Origin: Anseranas semipalmata
Lineage: Eukaryota; Chordata; Aves; Anseriformes; Anseranatidae
DNA: 64,000 nucleotides
Direction: 5' to 3'
Assembly (NCBI GenBank): GCA_013399115.1
Contig: VXAA01001396.1
Span: forward strand, 1-64,000
In this document: positions 25,361 to 37,400 of the stretch, one piece after another
Layout: every line of letters begins with the position of its first letter
How positions within the stretch are numbered: position 1 is the stretch's first letter
Program-made: the position numbers and the translations under genes
Notes under the pieces: generated by a model
The model's database searches: none
Seen by the model: the letters and a program-made list of their open reading frames with translations, nothing else
What the model was told of the DNA's origin: nothing

Positions 25361-26587
25361 GGATGAACTATTCCCAGCTGTTCATACAGAGAAGACTAGT
25401 TTTACTGGAAGGCTATTTTGCTGAGCATCAGCTTTATGCTGCCGAGTTCCTTGGAGATTTAAAATGAAAAAGGCACCTTTTTAGGCCCTATCTGCCAAAG
25501 CCCATTCTTCTCCCTCATTTGATATCTGCTGTTTTATTTTGATTGCTAATAAATAAGAACATAAAAGGAAAATAACCCCGAAACAGACTGAAAGATTACC
25601 ATGGCTAAAATGTAGTTGAGCAGGCATTTGTATGTCTAGGCTAGAATATTGCACCTATTGAAATCCTACAAAATGCCACAGCAGCATTGTTCTGCATTCT
25701 TTGTTCTTTTCCCCACTCTTATTACCGTTGGTTACAAAATTTATCTTTAACAACAGAAGTAAGACCTGGCCAGAGAAGGTAGAGACAATGACTTCACAAA
25801 CTAATCACATCACGGCTGTGTATTGCATCTCCTGTGATAGCTGCACTGCCCCTTCTGCTGGGCTGCAACAATTCCTTTTGAGGTACACTCAGCTGTATCA
25901 GCAAGTTTGCCAGTTTTTTAGGAAAGAGAAATCCAGGATATCATTGAAAAAGCCACCTCAGTTTTCAAATCCAGTTCTTTCTGTTAGCCCTGTGGGTTGA
26001 TTTGAGCCCTGTCTGAGGGATGGTACACCGTGGTGTGTGGTGACTAAGAAACAGAGTGGGAATACTCCATCCTGGTGCTGCTGCCAGGCATATTTTGAAC
26101 TATGGAAACCTAGTCTGAAGTACTGTTCTGGTACTCCCATAACCAAACTGATGAGCACCAGTACTGTGAAAATAGATTGTTTTGTGGGTAGGTCACCTCT
26201 TGAGAAAAGAATCACAGCCTCTTTAAATTTTCTGAGGAGGCTCCAAAATAACAGGCTGGCTGGACACTTTGTAGTACCCTTAGGCTGCATGAAGTTAATT
26301 AATCAACACTGCTTCAGAAGACAGACAGGAGATTCCAAAGTTTGGCATGATACTGTGTTAAAAATGAAACAAGATTAGTGATTCAGAAGAGAAATTCTCC
26401 CAAAATTCAGCTTAGTCTGACTCAGGAAACGAAATGTTAACCTGTCAATTTCTTTCCAAGTTGAGCTTCACAAATGATACCTCACCTTAACCTAAGGCAA
26501 GCATCTCGTTCTGTGGATGGTGAGGTAAGGTGCCAGTTTAGGTTGACACAGTAAACTGATTTAAATCTCTCTTTGATCTTCTGCAGG

Positions 26588-27646
26588 ATGGCTGGCTGTG
26601 GCGAAATAGATCATTCGATCAACATGCTTCCCACAAATAGGAAGACAAATGAGTCGTGCGCTAACGCAACACCTTCCCTGACAGTCCCTGAATGTGCTAT
26701 CTGTCTGCAAACGTGTGTCCATCCAGTAAGTCTGCCTTGTAAACACGTCTTCTGCTATCTGTGTGTGAAGGGAGCTTCTTGGCTTGGGAAACGATGTGCA
26801 CTCTGCCGGCAGGAGATTCCAGAGGATTTTCTTGACAAGCCAACCTTATTGTCACCGGAAGAACTCAAAGCAGCAAGCAGAGGCAACGGAGAATATGCTT
26901 GGTACTATGAAGGTAGAAATGGTTGGTGGCAGTATGATGAACGTACCAGCAGAGAGCTGGAAGATGCCTTTTCTAAGGGTAAAAAGAGCACTGAAATGCT
27001 AATTGCTGGGTTTTTATACGTAGCAGATCTTGAAAACATGGTTCAGTATAGGAGAAATGAGCATGGACGCCGCAGAAAAATAAAACGGGACATAATAGAT
27101 ATACCAAAGAAGGGAGTGGCTGGGCTTAGGTTGGACTGTGACGCTAACACTGTCAACCTGGCAAGAGAGAGCTCTGCTGACGGTGCAGACAGCACACCGA
27201 CCCCGGGGGCTGCAGCTGTACAGCCTCTGGCATCCGTTTCTGCTAGGCCCCTGCCGTCACTAGATGGCCAGCTGATGAGTCCTTCAACGCCATCACCTGA
27301 TGCAAGCGCTTCTCTAGAAAACTCTTTTGCCCACTTACACATCAATGGAGACAGTATGGCTGAAAGGAGTCACAGGGGAGAGGGAGAGGAAGACCACGAA
27401 TCGTCATCTTCCGGTAGGGTGCCAGCCCCTGACACCTCTGTGGAGGAGACCGAATCGGATGCTAGCAGCGATAGTGAGGATGCGTCTGCTCACCTCCAGC
27501 AACACCCGTCCTCTGCCCAGCAGAGACACTCAAGTGCAAACGCGAACCAGTCAGGAGCGGATAGACCAGTGGCAGGGGGAGGGGTGGTAAACGCAAGTGT
27601 CAGGTCTAGAAGGCCAGATGGACAGTGCACAGTCACTGAAGTTTAA
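26588..27646 (+). CDS. RNF146: RNF146 (Iduna), PAR-dependent RING-WWE E3 ubiquitin ligase, complete coding exon
   Basis: RNF146 binds iso-ADP-ribose in poly(ADP-ribose) chains and then ubiquitinates PARylated targets. Its best-known role is degrading axin with tankyrase, which promotes Wnt signalling. The exon begins at 26,587, directly after TTCTGCAG, so the ATG at 26,588 is the second exonic base. The start is MAGCGEIDH, as in mammals, and the protein has 352 residues (human about 359). The C3HC4 RING is intact: C36, C39, C51, H53, C56, C59, C70, C73. The WWE domain spans about 92-168 and keeps Y107, W114, Y144, Q153 and R163, with K175 following; these are known iso-ADP-ribose contacts. 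A basic stretch covers 157-168. Residues 190-335 are low-complexity and acidic/Ser-rich. The tail contains R-S-R-R-P-D-G (339-345) and ends in TEV. A single coding exon is usual for this gene. I see no frameshift. Confidence 0.98.
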   Translation: MAGCGEIDHSINMLPTNRKTNESCANATPSLTVPECAICLQTCVHPVSLPCKHVFCYLCVKGASWLGKRCALCRQEIPEDFLDKPTLLSPEELKAASRGNGEYAWYYEGRNGWWQYDERTSRELEDAFSKGKKSTEMLIAGFLYVADLENMVQYRRNEHGRRRKIKRDIIDIPKKGVAGLRLDCDANTVNLARESSADGADSTPTPGAAAVQPLASVSARPLPSLDGQLMSPSTPSPDASASLENSFAHLHINGDSMAERSHRGEGEEDHESSSSGRVPAPDTSVEETESDASSDSEDASAHLQQHPSSAQQRHSSANANQSGADRPVAGGGVVNASVRSRRPDGQCTVTEV

Positions 27647-28318
27647 ATCTGGAGCCATGAGATTTAAAAACTCAGTCCTGTATCTGTAAATTTTCTGTCC
27701 ACATTGACATTGCACTCAAACCTAGCAGTGTGTTTGGTGGGAGGGTGGGGTGAAGGGGAGAAACAGATTTGGCCTAACTTAAGTCTCTTAACATGTCTCA
27801 GCTGGAAGACTAACTGTAAGAAACTGGGTTGTCCTGTTAATGGTTTGAAAGCTGCTTAGCAATACCCAGTTTTCTTGAAAATGTCTTGTGTTTATTTTGT
27901 AGCATTTTCCCCTTGAAGATACTCAATCCCTTTTTGGCCAATGTATATCTACTGTACAACTTGAATCGTCTTCATTATCTGACTGTTGCATTAAGTGTCT
28001 TACTACTTTCTGCATGGATTGATGTATGAAAAGAACACTAAAGCAATGTGGGAGCAGACAAGATGTTGGGTGTGAGCAGGATGCTTAATTTAATGTGAGA
28101 AAATAGATGTGAGTTTGGAGTTAAAATGTGTTTTTACTAGAAAAAAAGCAATCATTTACCTTCCTCAATGGAAATGTAAAAATGCTGTTAACTTTTGTTG
28201 CAAATTCTTACCTATACACTTCATGGCATTTTCACTGGCTTTGCCATCTAGTCCTTGTAGTTCTGTTTTTTGAGGTCTTTCTTGATCTGTCTCGTTTTTG
28301 TTACGGAATTTATAATTT

Positions 28319-28324
28319 AATAAA
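28319..28324 (+). terminator. RNF146: Candidate RNF146 polyadenylation signal (proximal)
   Basis: A canonical AATAAA hexamer about 670 bases after the stop codon, with a T-rich context on both sides. A second canonical hexamer lies at 28,651. Confidence 0.45.
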
Positions 28325-28650
28325 ACTACATTTTATCAGTAACAATCTTAGATATGTCTCCAGTTTAATTGAACTTCACTGGAGGAACTTTAAAGAAAAC
28401 TATCATAAAACAGCTTCCTGTGTTTGCCAAAACAAAGGGTTGGTTTTGAGTGGTATCTAAGTTCTTACATCCCAGACTGGCTGTATCTCAAATAGAACAC
28501 TGTAGGAGCGTGCCTTTCGAATGAAAAGTGATGAGTTACAGGCTTAATATTTACACAGACTTAACACTTCTCAGCTGAAGAGCTGATCAACTCACTTTAC
28601 TGTCATGGTAGGCAAAAGTATCACAGTCTTGTTAACAGCGGAAACATTGA

Positions 28651-28656
28651 AATAAA
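28651..28656 (+). terminator. RNF146: Candidate RNF146 polyadenylation signal (distal)
   Basis: A canonical AATAAA about 1.0 kb after the stop. Its downstream sequence contains a GTGTT-type element at about 28,691, which could act as a cleavage-factor site. It could be used alone or together with the proximal site. Confidence 0.45.
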
Positions 28657-28680
28657 AGAGCGTAAGTAATCAGACGACCT

Positions 28681-31600
28681 TTAAAGAACATGTGTTAAGG
28701 ACTATATTGCTGTTTATCTGTTCTTTATAGCAAAACTAGTAGCAGCCCAGAAAAGATCATTTGGGGCTTGCATTAGAAATGCATCTCCTGGATTGGCCCC
28801 AGTTACTACAAACTGACTTCTGAGTATTACAGAAGTTTAGAAGCCAGATCTCGAAAAGTACAACTTGTTTTTTTCTATAGCAGTGGTTTTTTTGTTTGTT
28901 TTTTACAAAATGAGAAACAGCATCTGTTGATGAGGCTTAATCTTTAAAGATTCTTAGAGCATGTATCCCTGAATAGAAAGGGCCCATAGCTGATACCTAA
29001 GTATTTCAAATCTTGAAACAAAAAGAGCTGTAGGTGTACAAGCATTTGAAGAGAACTAAATGGGCTGATTTTTAAAAATGGTAGATTTAAGCTTCTAAGA
29101 TGTTCTCCTTACTGTAACAATGGCTGAAATGCCTGTTCATGGACAAAGCTGTGCACAGCCTCCATTTCTGGTTTCTTTGCCCACAGCTGAGACAGTTGGG
29201 TCAGTGACCAAAGGAAATTGCACAGGAGACTAAGATGGAATAAGGAATACTACTTTCTTCCTCAGCTAGGAATGGATATTACCTAACAGTTCCATACGGA
29301 AATAAGCCAGTAATGTGAACTTTGGAAGGAAAGAGCTTGGAATGTTTTTCTTCCATTTGTTAGTTGTCACCCGTCTTCTTTCTTTCTGAGTTAGCATACA
29401 ATGGTTCTAATCAAAGTCTTACTGAGCATTTCTACAGCACAAAGTTAGAATGCTTCTGGTATTTGCAGGCATTTCACTTAATGCAAGGTTATGCACTGTT
29501 AAAGCAAGATACAAAATACAATACTTGCTATATATACTTAATTTGAGGACTTTCAGCATAAATAATCTACAATGAATTTTTATCAGTGATTAACCACAGA
29601 GGTTCTTTACCAAAGTAGAGGCAGACCTCCATTCAGGCCAAACACCCATTATACTGCCTTTGGCTCCTGCTGGCTGACTGCAGCTGCAAATTACTAAAAT
29701 TAGTTAAAGTAAGGCTGATGAGCACTTAACAGCTAATCATCAGAGTGGCAAATACACACCCCAGTTCAAGCTAGGAAGACATAGTAACCAGTAATTCCCA
29801 TCTTATATTTAAACCATTACCTTCAGTAAGATACTTGTTCTCTATTTTAGCCAAGCTACAGCCACACTGCATTATACGTTTTTCTGTAACTCCATGCATT
29901 ACATGATTTTTCAACTTGTACAGAATAGCTAGAGAAATGTAGAGTGGAGCAGAATGGAGAGGAAAGAGGATATCAAAATACTATAAAATCTATACTGTAT
30001 CTCTTCAGTGCCAGAACAGATACTTACAGATACAGGACCCCTACATCATAGTTAAAAAAAAAAAAAATTACATAGGGAACCAGGCATTCAGCAAGAACAC
30101 TTAGCTCACTAGGCTGCCCATTTGGTAAGTATATTCCTGCCACAGGCTGGGCAGCAGCAAATATGGGAAAGTATCAATATTGCTAAAAGTGATCCCCAGT
30201 GTGACCATATCAAATCTTCGAACGCACGGCTCAGAATCCACACCCCCATTAAGTACTCAGGGTGTCCCAATACACAGAGGCAAGGAACAAGACAGGCATT
30301 TCACAATGTAATGTGAAACCTCATTTGCTGAGGAGGGAGCCGGCAAACTAGCCCCTAGGAAATAGAAAAGCTAGCACTCCATTTAATTAGGAGACTGGGA
30401 GGATCAATTTTGAACATGGGTTTCTAATTCATTTTGTACATTTACTGCTTGTTTGGTTTTAGGTCATTTCTAAAGAGGAACAAAAAAGTGAAGCTTGTAG
30501 TCTTTAATAATTGTAAATATATATATATATATATAAATGCCTATTAGCTGCTGGTTACAGGTATTCATCACTTTAGGATGACAAGCAAGTGCTCTATGAA
30601 ATTAAGCATTTAGGTTTGCAATTGCTAAAATGGGATTCCATTTAATCTCAGTCTGGAGCCCCTGTGATATCACTCATTGTAATTTAGTTAGACTGGTTTT
30701 CATAATAAGGGCTGCACTTGTTTTTAAAACAGAAAAAAAATATATACAGAATACAGTATTAGGCTGTGCACAAAACCCTTGATCAAAACAAACACCTATA
30801 ATTGCCTTGAGAATCTCCTATAGCAATGTTTGGTATATTTGTGATTCTAATAGACCGGAAGACAGAATGAGTTTCTATAACCTTTTCTGAAAGTGTCTTA
30901 GCCATTCCTAACACTAGTTAATTATTTGTCCTGTCATTAGAAACAAACATTGGCTTTGATACAAATCAGAGAGGGTAGCTGGAGAAATGCATTTGCTGAA
31001 ATGAAAAGTAAGCCCATTGTCTACAAATCAAACTGGCAAGAGGTCCCCAGTAGATGTACATACTGAGTTTCACTTACTGCCAGCACAGGTCTAGTTCAAA
31101 ATGTGCAAGTAAAACAGATGCTGCTTTTCTGCTAATTTCCTCCCTTTCAGACTTATATCACCCAGTTCGCAGAATGTACTAACGGGCCTTATAGCCTGAC
31201 ACCTGAAAAATAAAAATAATATTCAAGGGTTTCCTCAGGTTCTAAGTAATATTCACACCCATTTAAAAAAAAAACATAATCACAATATTAGTAATGGCAA
31301 ATTTATTCTTGTTGCTAGCAAAGACCTAACTAGCTGCCATTGAAAGCACAATTTTTTTTTGACTAATGATAATGTGATGTGCTATTGCTTCAAAAAGTTG
31401 GGTAGGACTTGGGTGAGTATTGACTGGAACCCACGCTGAAAGTTCAGTGATGTTGGCAGACTGGAATCCCTCGTGAATCTTGAGGAACTTCATGAAAAGC
31501 AGATCAGCTTCATTACTAAACAGTAAAGTTTTGCCTTACTACATTAAAACATCTTTACTTCCTAAGTCATGGGTTTGAAATCCCTTAGAGTACAGGAAAG

Positions 31601-33369
31601 AATCCAGGAGCACTGAACTAACAATGAGCAGTTGGATAAAAAAAGAAGGGGGGGGGGCACAAAACAGACCACTACCTGCTCCCCCTGCTCCCCTTCCTGT
31701 CTCTTCTCTAACTTAGAAGTAAACATTAAGCATTATTTTGGGGGAAGAGAGGTTTGAAATCTTCTTCCAACAGTAGTTTCAGGTGCAAAGACAAAAAGGA
31801 AGGATCAACAGGGCACAGTAAGTTGCTTATCTTCTGTAAGATGCCAGCTTACAGAATCCATCCCTTCTTCTCACAGAAGATTCTTACAGAATCACATCCC
31901 TTTCTTCAGCATTGCTTCAGGCTATACACACTCCCCACCGTGAAAGCCATATAATAAAATACCCAGCAGAGAACAGCATATGCTCAAAAGCTTCAGAATC
32001 TCAGCAGGCAATCCAAGCCTAATTCCCACCATTAACCTGCCCCCAGCAACTCAAGCCTAAACACAGTTACCTCGCCATCTCAAACTCAGTAATTCTGCCA
32101 CGCTGTAGAAATCATAACATGGATTTCCCTGCAAGGAATCACCTCATTTTCCTAAGGGAGCTTGTACCACATACCTAGTTAGTTATGCCTGGTCAGAGCA
32201 GGAATGCATGTCAATGCCAAACAGCCCAGAGTTTCTTCCTTAACATGCTCCCCTGGGGTACACGGGTCCCGGGCTCAGATCTCGGCCCTGCTTCATTTAG
32301 AGGCAAATACCTTCATGGATATGTCTGTATGTTTTTGTTCTCAAAGACATTTCATTTTAAACCAAGAATCATCTGCCAAAGCATGGACTCATCCTCAGTT
32401 TCTAATTTCTAAAGGGGAAACTCTCCCCATTGAGTTATCTAGTTATTCACACAGTCACTGGCATGGATATTGAGTTCCAAGTTGTCTGGTCTTTCACAGC
32501 CCAAATATGCCCTTCCAGTAAAAGTACTATAAAAGGAAGACAAGTCTTTCCAGAATGCTGAAGTACTGAGACCATCCAGCCAACCAAATGCCATTTGGTG
32601 GTATTATACATCATGGCCTTCTAAGATTTCAACTAAATTCCAAGTGAAGAATCAGGTCAGCAGCTTTGCACGTGCTCAGCAGCACAGATCCAGGCTGTGG
32701 GAACGTGTGGATGCATATGGAGTTAGTTGGATCCTAAAGCAGTGAGTAGACACCTACATGCAGTTAAAGATCTGGATCTATATCAGTGAACAAGGGCTAC
32801 AAGCTCTTCAGTGAGTTAGAGCTGCTTCCATAAAAATCACCATTAAAAATGACATATCCATGGATACTTTCTCAGCAATTATACCAAGAACTGACTGAAG
32901 ATGAAAAAAGAAAAACTATCATGTCACCAGTTATCATCCCTGCAAAGTTGCTTTAAGACACTGGCCACATGTTGGGGAACGCAGTTTTTACAGCTTTACA
33001 TGCACCTGTTCTGTAAATACATAAACCTCTCATCTCTCAAGCAATTCATTTCCATACCAGTTAGAAAAACAAAATTAACTCCAAAGAAAATAATCTTCAG
33101 CCTCATTCCAAAAGAATTATAGTTCTATTCTCAGCACAGTATTTACCTTTACATACTAATTTCACTAATCTCCATTCAGCGGGTGATTAGAACATTAAAT
33201 TTTCTGGTGATTTCTCTGTGGTTGCACAGCAAATATGGCTGCCAGACCTGAACGATGGGAATGTTAAGAACTTGTTCATTTAAACTGGCATTAAATGATT
33301 CACTTTAACATCTGCTTTAGTGAAAGCTTGGTTTGCAAAATATCAAGAACATTCCTTATGCACTGAACG
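28681..33369. other. Convergent interval between RNF146 and ECHDC1, including ECHDC1 3' UTR
   Basis: No coding sequence was recognised. The right part must include the ECHDC1 3' UTR, which runs leftward from 33,369. A minus-strand AATAAA (TTTATT on plus) occurs at 31,302-31,307 and would give a UTR of about 2 kb, but this is only a candidate. Simple tracts include a TA run at 30,517-30,535 and a G run near 31,650. Confidence 0.5.
30517..30535. repeat. (TA)n microsatellite
   Basis: About nine uninterrupted AT/TA units. Confidence 0.9.
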
Positions 33370-33775
33370 TCATTTATGTTTTGGTCTTCTAACCAATGCC
33401 TGCAAATTGGCAGGCCCACCCCATACAGTTCCAAAAACATCCTTCTCTGTCCTCAAGGCAGCTTCCAGTGGTAGCTCTCTTCCTGCTGTGACCACCTTTT
33501 TCACAGCCCGAATCACGCTAGCTGGACCCTCTGTGTACTGACTCAGCCAGGCTCGAGCTTCTTCTAACGATCCGCTTTCATCTGAAGACAGCAAAGTCTC
33601 CTCTGACAGCCCAAGGTGCAATGCTTTTTCGGGGTTCACCCTGACAGCACCGCTCAGCAGCCGGAGGGCAGCCCCACTGCCAACGATTCGCACCAGCCTG
33701 GCAGCTCCTCCCCAGCCTGGAACCAGACCCATGTGCTTGTGGACAAATCGAATTTCACTGCCAGGTGTCATCAAC
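33370..33775 (-). CDS. ECHDC1: ECHDC1, terminal coding exon (C-terminal 135 residues)
   Basis: Ethylmalonyl-CoA decarboxylase is a cytosolic crotonase-fold enzyme. It removes ethylmalonyl-CoA, and more weakly methylmalonyl-CoA, made by side activity of acetyl-CoA carboxylase. This exon starts after the acceptor TTTCGTTGACAG (AG at 33,777-33,776) and ends at TGA (33,372-33,370). The first base completes an Arg codon begun in the previous exon; the peptide then runs LMTPGSEIRFVHKHMGLVPG and ends in RRPKHK. The blocks IRFVHK, GWGGAARLV, LLSGA, SSDES-SLEEA and the C-terminal FGTVWGGPANL are the family signature as I know it from human ECHDC1. No frame break is seen. An in-frame ATG upstream in the intron is not a real start. 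Similarity includes general enoyl-CoA hydratase features, but the C-terminal WGGPANL block favours ECHDC1. Confidence 0.96.
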
Positions 33776-34351
33776 CTGTCAACGAAAAACAAACATTCAG
33801 AGGTCAATCTGTGCACTGACTTCAGTTTTCAGCTCTCCGGCATTCACTTTTCTATTTCCTCCTCCCCTCCACTTCCAAAGGATAATGCAACTTGACAGCA
33901 TGCTAATTAGAGCCAGAGCTGTGATATCTTAATTTTTACATCATCCAGTGACTTAAGCTGCAGCTCTTGGCCCTTCTCAAAATGAGATATGTAGGCTGCC
34001 ACAAGTAAAGATGCTCAGTGCCCACACCGATCCCTGTAGTCAGAAGTCAGTTCTAAAAAGTGTTTGAAAGCAGAATTGCAAAGATGGAGGGTGCATTACA
34101 CTTATTCACAGTGCTAGCACTGCCCCTTTAATTCATGCCTAAAGCAACAGGGTTTTGGCTAAACTAACGCACAAAGCTTATTTCTTGAGAGGACGGATCA
34201 TGCTCTTAGCACTGATATGCACTAGGGGAGTTCTGTCAACACCATTATGTTTGATTATAGTTTTTCTTTGTTGTTGTTGTTCTATTTTAGAGAGTCCACC
34301 TGAGTTTGATTTTCTAACTGCTTGCTACAGTAAGGGAAGTCAGGATGGATG

Positions 34352-34423
34352 TTCTATTTATGACTCACAATGTATAATAGAACTGCTTTCTATCTATGCC
34401 TTACAGTGTGTAATAGAATTGCT
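34352..34423. repeat. Two-copy imperfect 36-base tandem repeat
   Basis: Bases 34,352-34,387 and 34,388-34,423 are similar copies. Each begins TTCTAT, contains TAATAGAA and ends in TGCT, with several substitutions between them. This is probably a local duplication. Confidence 0.8.
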
Positions 34424-37400
34424 TCTCCCCAGAAGGTAGAGTCACTTTCCTGTTTTCAAAGATTTCACATCTTTGCTTCATTTCTACAGTCTAAGAACTC
34501 ACCCTAGGGTTGATTAAGCTATCTCCCTGGAGGAGCTCTGCTGCAGTGGATTGTAGTCTCTCCACATAGCGTTCACATTGACATGTTAAGATAGTGGAAA
34601 AAGCCTCTCAAAATAGAAACATATAAAACAGATGTATAGAAGCAGACCAGCACTTGCTCTTTGTTAAGATGTTGTTCTGTGGCATGGTTGCCTGCTGCTA
34701 CTTTTAAGACAAGGAACGTAAATTGTACTTGTGAAGTAGATTAGCTTCCACCCAAGCACTAATTGGCTTTCCAAAGATAAATCATGTAATACTAAGATCT
34801 ACACTCAAGTCTGTTTCCTAACAATGCAGTTTTCTGTAATGAAAATACCAAGGTGAACAGCTTTAAAAGGGAAAGAAAAAGAAAACCTTTAAAAATGCAA
34901 CTACTTCTGGGAACACACAGTTCCCAAATCTGCTTAGTTATTGTTAATCGTAAGTTTGTTTGGTTGCTTTTTTCTTAACCAGAGCGCTATCAGCATTCGT
35001 GACGTAATATAAAGCACCAGGGCTGAAGAGCTTACGCTTTATCCCAGTCCCAACACAATGCACAAAGGCAACAGCTGACATGCCAGATTGCATGAAAGCC
35101 ATTTTGTAGAGATAGTGGAGGAAGGTTATGTGACAAAAGGAAGAGAACAGAGTATTGCAGGGAGGGAAACATTTTTAGCTAACACGAGCAACTGCTTCCC
35201 AAATGCAGCAAATCCCAGGGAGTTCAGGTCTCTCCTCTTCAAAAGGAAGATTCTGCAAGTATCCCGAAATTCCTTTATTGGTTCAGCTTACTTTGCAATT
35301 TGCTGATACCCAATGTCCCACTGGGAAAGCAATAATGAAAACATCATTAAGGGTTTAATTCTAGCTGTGCTGAGCAACGTGAAGCATTAAAAGAAGAGTG
35401 GTCATATGCAGCTAGTCACATGATGCTAGACAATTTGTAGGCAGTCTCAGAAGACAGCCATAATAGATCAGTAAGACAGTGTTGTGCTTGTTGAATCTGA
35501 GATTGTCCCAGGCACTTGCGTTCAGGCCTTAAGGACAGATATCTCGGTGAACATCCCGTGGAAAGTGCGTGCATTCATCTGGGAAGTTCTATCAACACAG
35601 TTGGAAGTTCACACGTGATGTCAAATTGTACATTTGAAACACTGCCAATCTCTCAGTTCCAACAAGAACAGAACTTGAAAGAATTTACTGTGTGGGAAAG
35701 GATATGTTACCCTGCTCAGTTGTCTCTTACTTCAGAGAAAATGGAACCAAACATGCTGAAAGGAAATAAATGATTGACAACGAAATCCACAGAGAGACTT
35801 GTCAGGCTGCAACTTCCAGGATCTCATAGGAAGTCACCTTTCCCTATAACGCACCTTTCAACAAGCTCCTCAGAGAGTAAGTGGTGGTCAGTAGAAGGTA
35901 CAAAGGTAGTCTCTGGCTGTCTTACAACTTAAGAAAGATGTCTGTCATTTTTCAGGCTTTTCAACTACGAATCCTCTCCTAAGTTATGCCACTTCTTACA
36001 GAAACCACCCATCACACTCTCCATTAGTTACACTGCACACTTCCAGTCCCTATGCCCAGGGAAGCAAAGGAGAGCTGAGCTCAGATTTTGCACATTCCAA
36101 GAGGCCTATGCTGCTGCTAAGCTAGCCTGGGACCAGCCTCAGAACATCACCAGCCGCAGCCTGGCATAAATATTTCCCTTTTTATTTTATGAAAGGGATT
36201 GAGTCTTATCTTCTGAGACATGACAGATCTGATCTACCATTAAACGAATTTATGTAAGAAAAGTACATCAAACACTACTAAACACGCACGCATCAAAAAG
36301 CTGAAAAGACAGAAGCACCATTCTATTCTTGAGCTGTTTATAGCTTGTTCATCTAGTACTGGCCCTGTCTGAGACAGAATAGTAGATAAATACAAAATGA
36401 GCCTCTGATTTGACTCAGTATGCCTGTACTTGTCTTCCAGGTCAAGAGAATTAAAATCTGGGTCTCCTATAACCCAGGGGAAGGTTGTACCACGAGGCTC
36501 CTGGACACATGCCCTCCCTGTCCTAAGGAAAATGCAGATCTGTTGCATGGCACTACTGAAAGAAGATTTATCAAATGTAATTCATACACAATGTAACTGA
36601 AGACCTTACCAGCAGAGAAACATCCTTCAGAAATGTGAAGGGTACTGAAATCCTCGCATCTTAAAATGGAGAAAAAAAGGTTAAGGTAATATAAGCACTA
36701 AAGTGCAGCAGAAACCTTCTTTAAGAACATTATAATTCCTTGTTACAAACACTACAACACCCCTAGGAAGAAAGCACAGCCACCATGGGAAGCATCCAAT
36801 TTTGGATTAGTCATCTGAAGCAAACAAGAGCTACAGCAAATGTTCCTGCTGTATATTTTAAAATGATCTCAGATTCACTAAATGTTCTAAGCCTTTCACC
36901 TTTGATCGCAGGATTCCTTCACTCTGACACCTCCATGCGCCCACAAACTACCGACTGTCACATCACTTCACTGACAATGCATGTGAAAAGAAAACCTTGC
37001 TTGCCATTAACAACACAACCTAACAAGTCCCATACTTAAACAGGCACGCTTGCTTCCTCAAAGGCAGCACTCCTTGTGAGCTAACAGTGATGCCTCCCTG
37101 TGCTAAAGTACCTTCCAGCTACTTGAAGCTGGAGCATATCCAAGGAAGGTTGAAAATATAATGCAAACAGAAATGTATTTTCTCAGTTTTTCAAATCTGC
37201 TTTTTATAGTAGTCCTGTTACTGAACTGTTCCAACAGGTATCATCAGCCCCTTGGGCAGAACAAAGATTGTACTAAGGTCTGTGCTGGCCCTCACTTCCT
37301 CATTTCCTAGACTTCTGGGGTTTGAATTAAATTCCTGAGAAGGCAAAGGCACTAATGACAAATGCCATCTTTTTTTTTTTAATGCGTTTTAAAAGGTCCT

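Larger units (their letters stand above)
18691..26586 (+). other. RNF146: Presumed RNF146 5' intron
   Basis: Non-coding sequence between the CpG island and the coding exon. The 3' splice site is clear: a pyrimidine-rich tract from about 26,561 ends in TTCTGCAG at 26,579-26,586. Within the interval I see short simple repeats (CTG units near 18,961, an (AAAC)n tract near 19,762, ATT units near 20,157) and one CR1 3' end at about 25,180-25,360. Open frames at 20,213-20,560 and 26,037-26,378 have no recognisable homology. Additional non-coding exons may lie here and cannot be placed without transcripts. Confidence 0.6.
27647..28680 (+). other. RNF146: RNF146 3' UTR with candidate poly(A) signals
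   Basis: Non-coding sequence follows the TAA stop. AATAAA occurs at 28,319-28,324 and again at 28,651-28,656, so the UTR would be about 0.7 or 1.0 kb depending on which is used. A four-run G-rich motif lies about 95 bases after the stop (27,739-27,758). The 3' end is a prediction; no transcript evidence is available here. Confidence 0.55.

Noticed and set aside
25701..26378. Overlapping open frames on both strands (99-113 codons) before the RNF146 coding exon
   Set aside because: No similarity to any known protein. They could belong to an unknown repeat or UTR exon, but nothing in the sequence supports it.
26461..26524. Exon-like block with acceptor TTTCTTTCCAAG and donor GAG|GTAAGG just upstream of the RNF146 coding exon
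   Set aside because: The following intron would be only 62 bases, shorter than normal for vertebrates. Without transcripts it stays unproven.
26573..26587. Upstream extension of the RNF146 frame starting at TTG 26,573
   Set aside because: These codons are the pyrimidine tract and AG of the splice acceptor; the known N-terminus MAGCGEIDH starts at 26,588.
33776..33816. In-frame ATG (MHRLTSECLF...) upstream of the last ECHDC1 exon
   Set aside because: It is intronic: the acceptor AG lies between it and the conserved sequence, and the upstream exons join in phase.
36785..37039. 84-codon plus-strand frame with a textbook Kozak context (GCCACCATGG)
   Set aside because: The peptide matches nothing known, lies in an intron antisense to ECHDC1, and one strong Kozak match is expected by chance.
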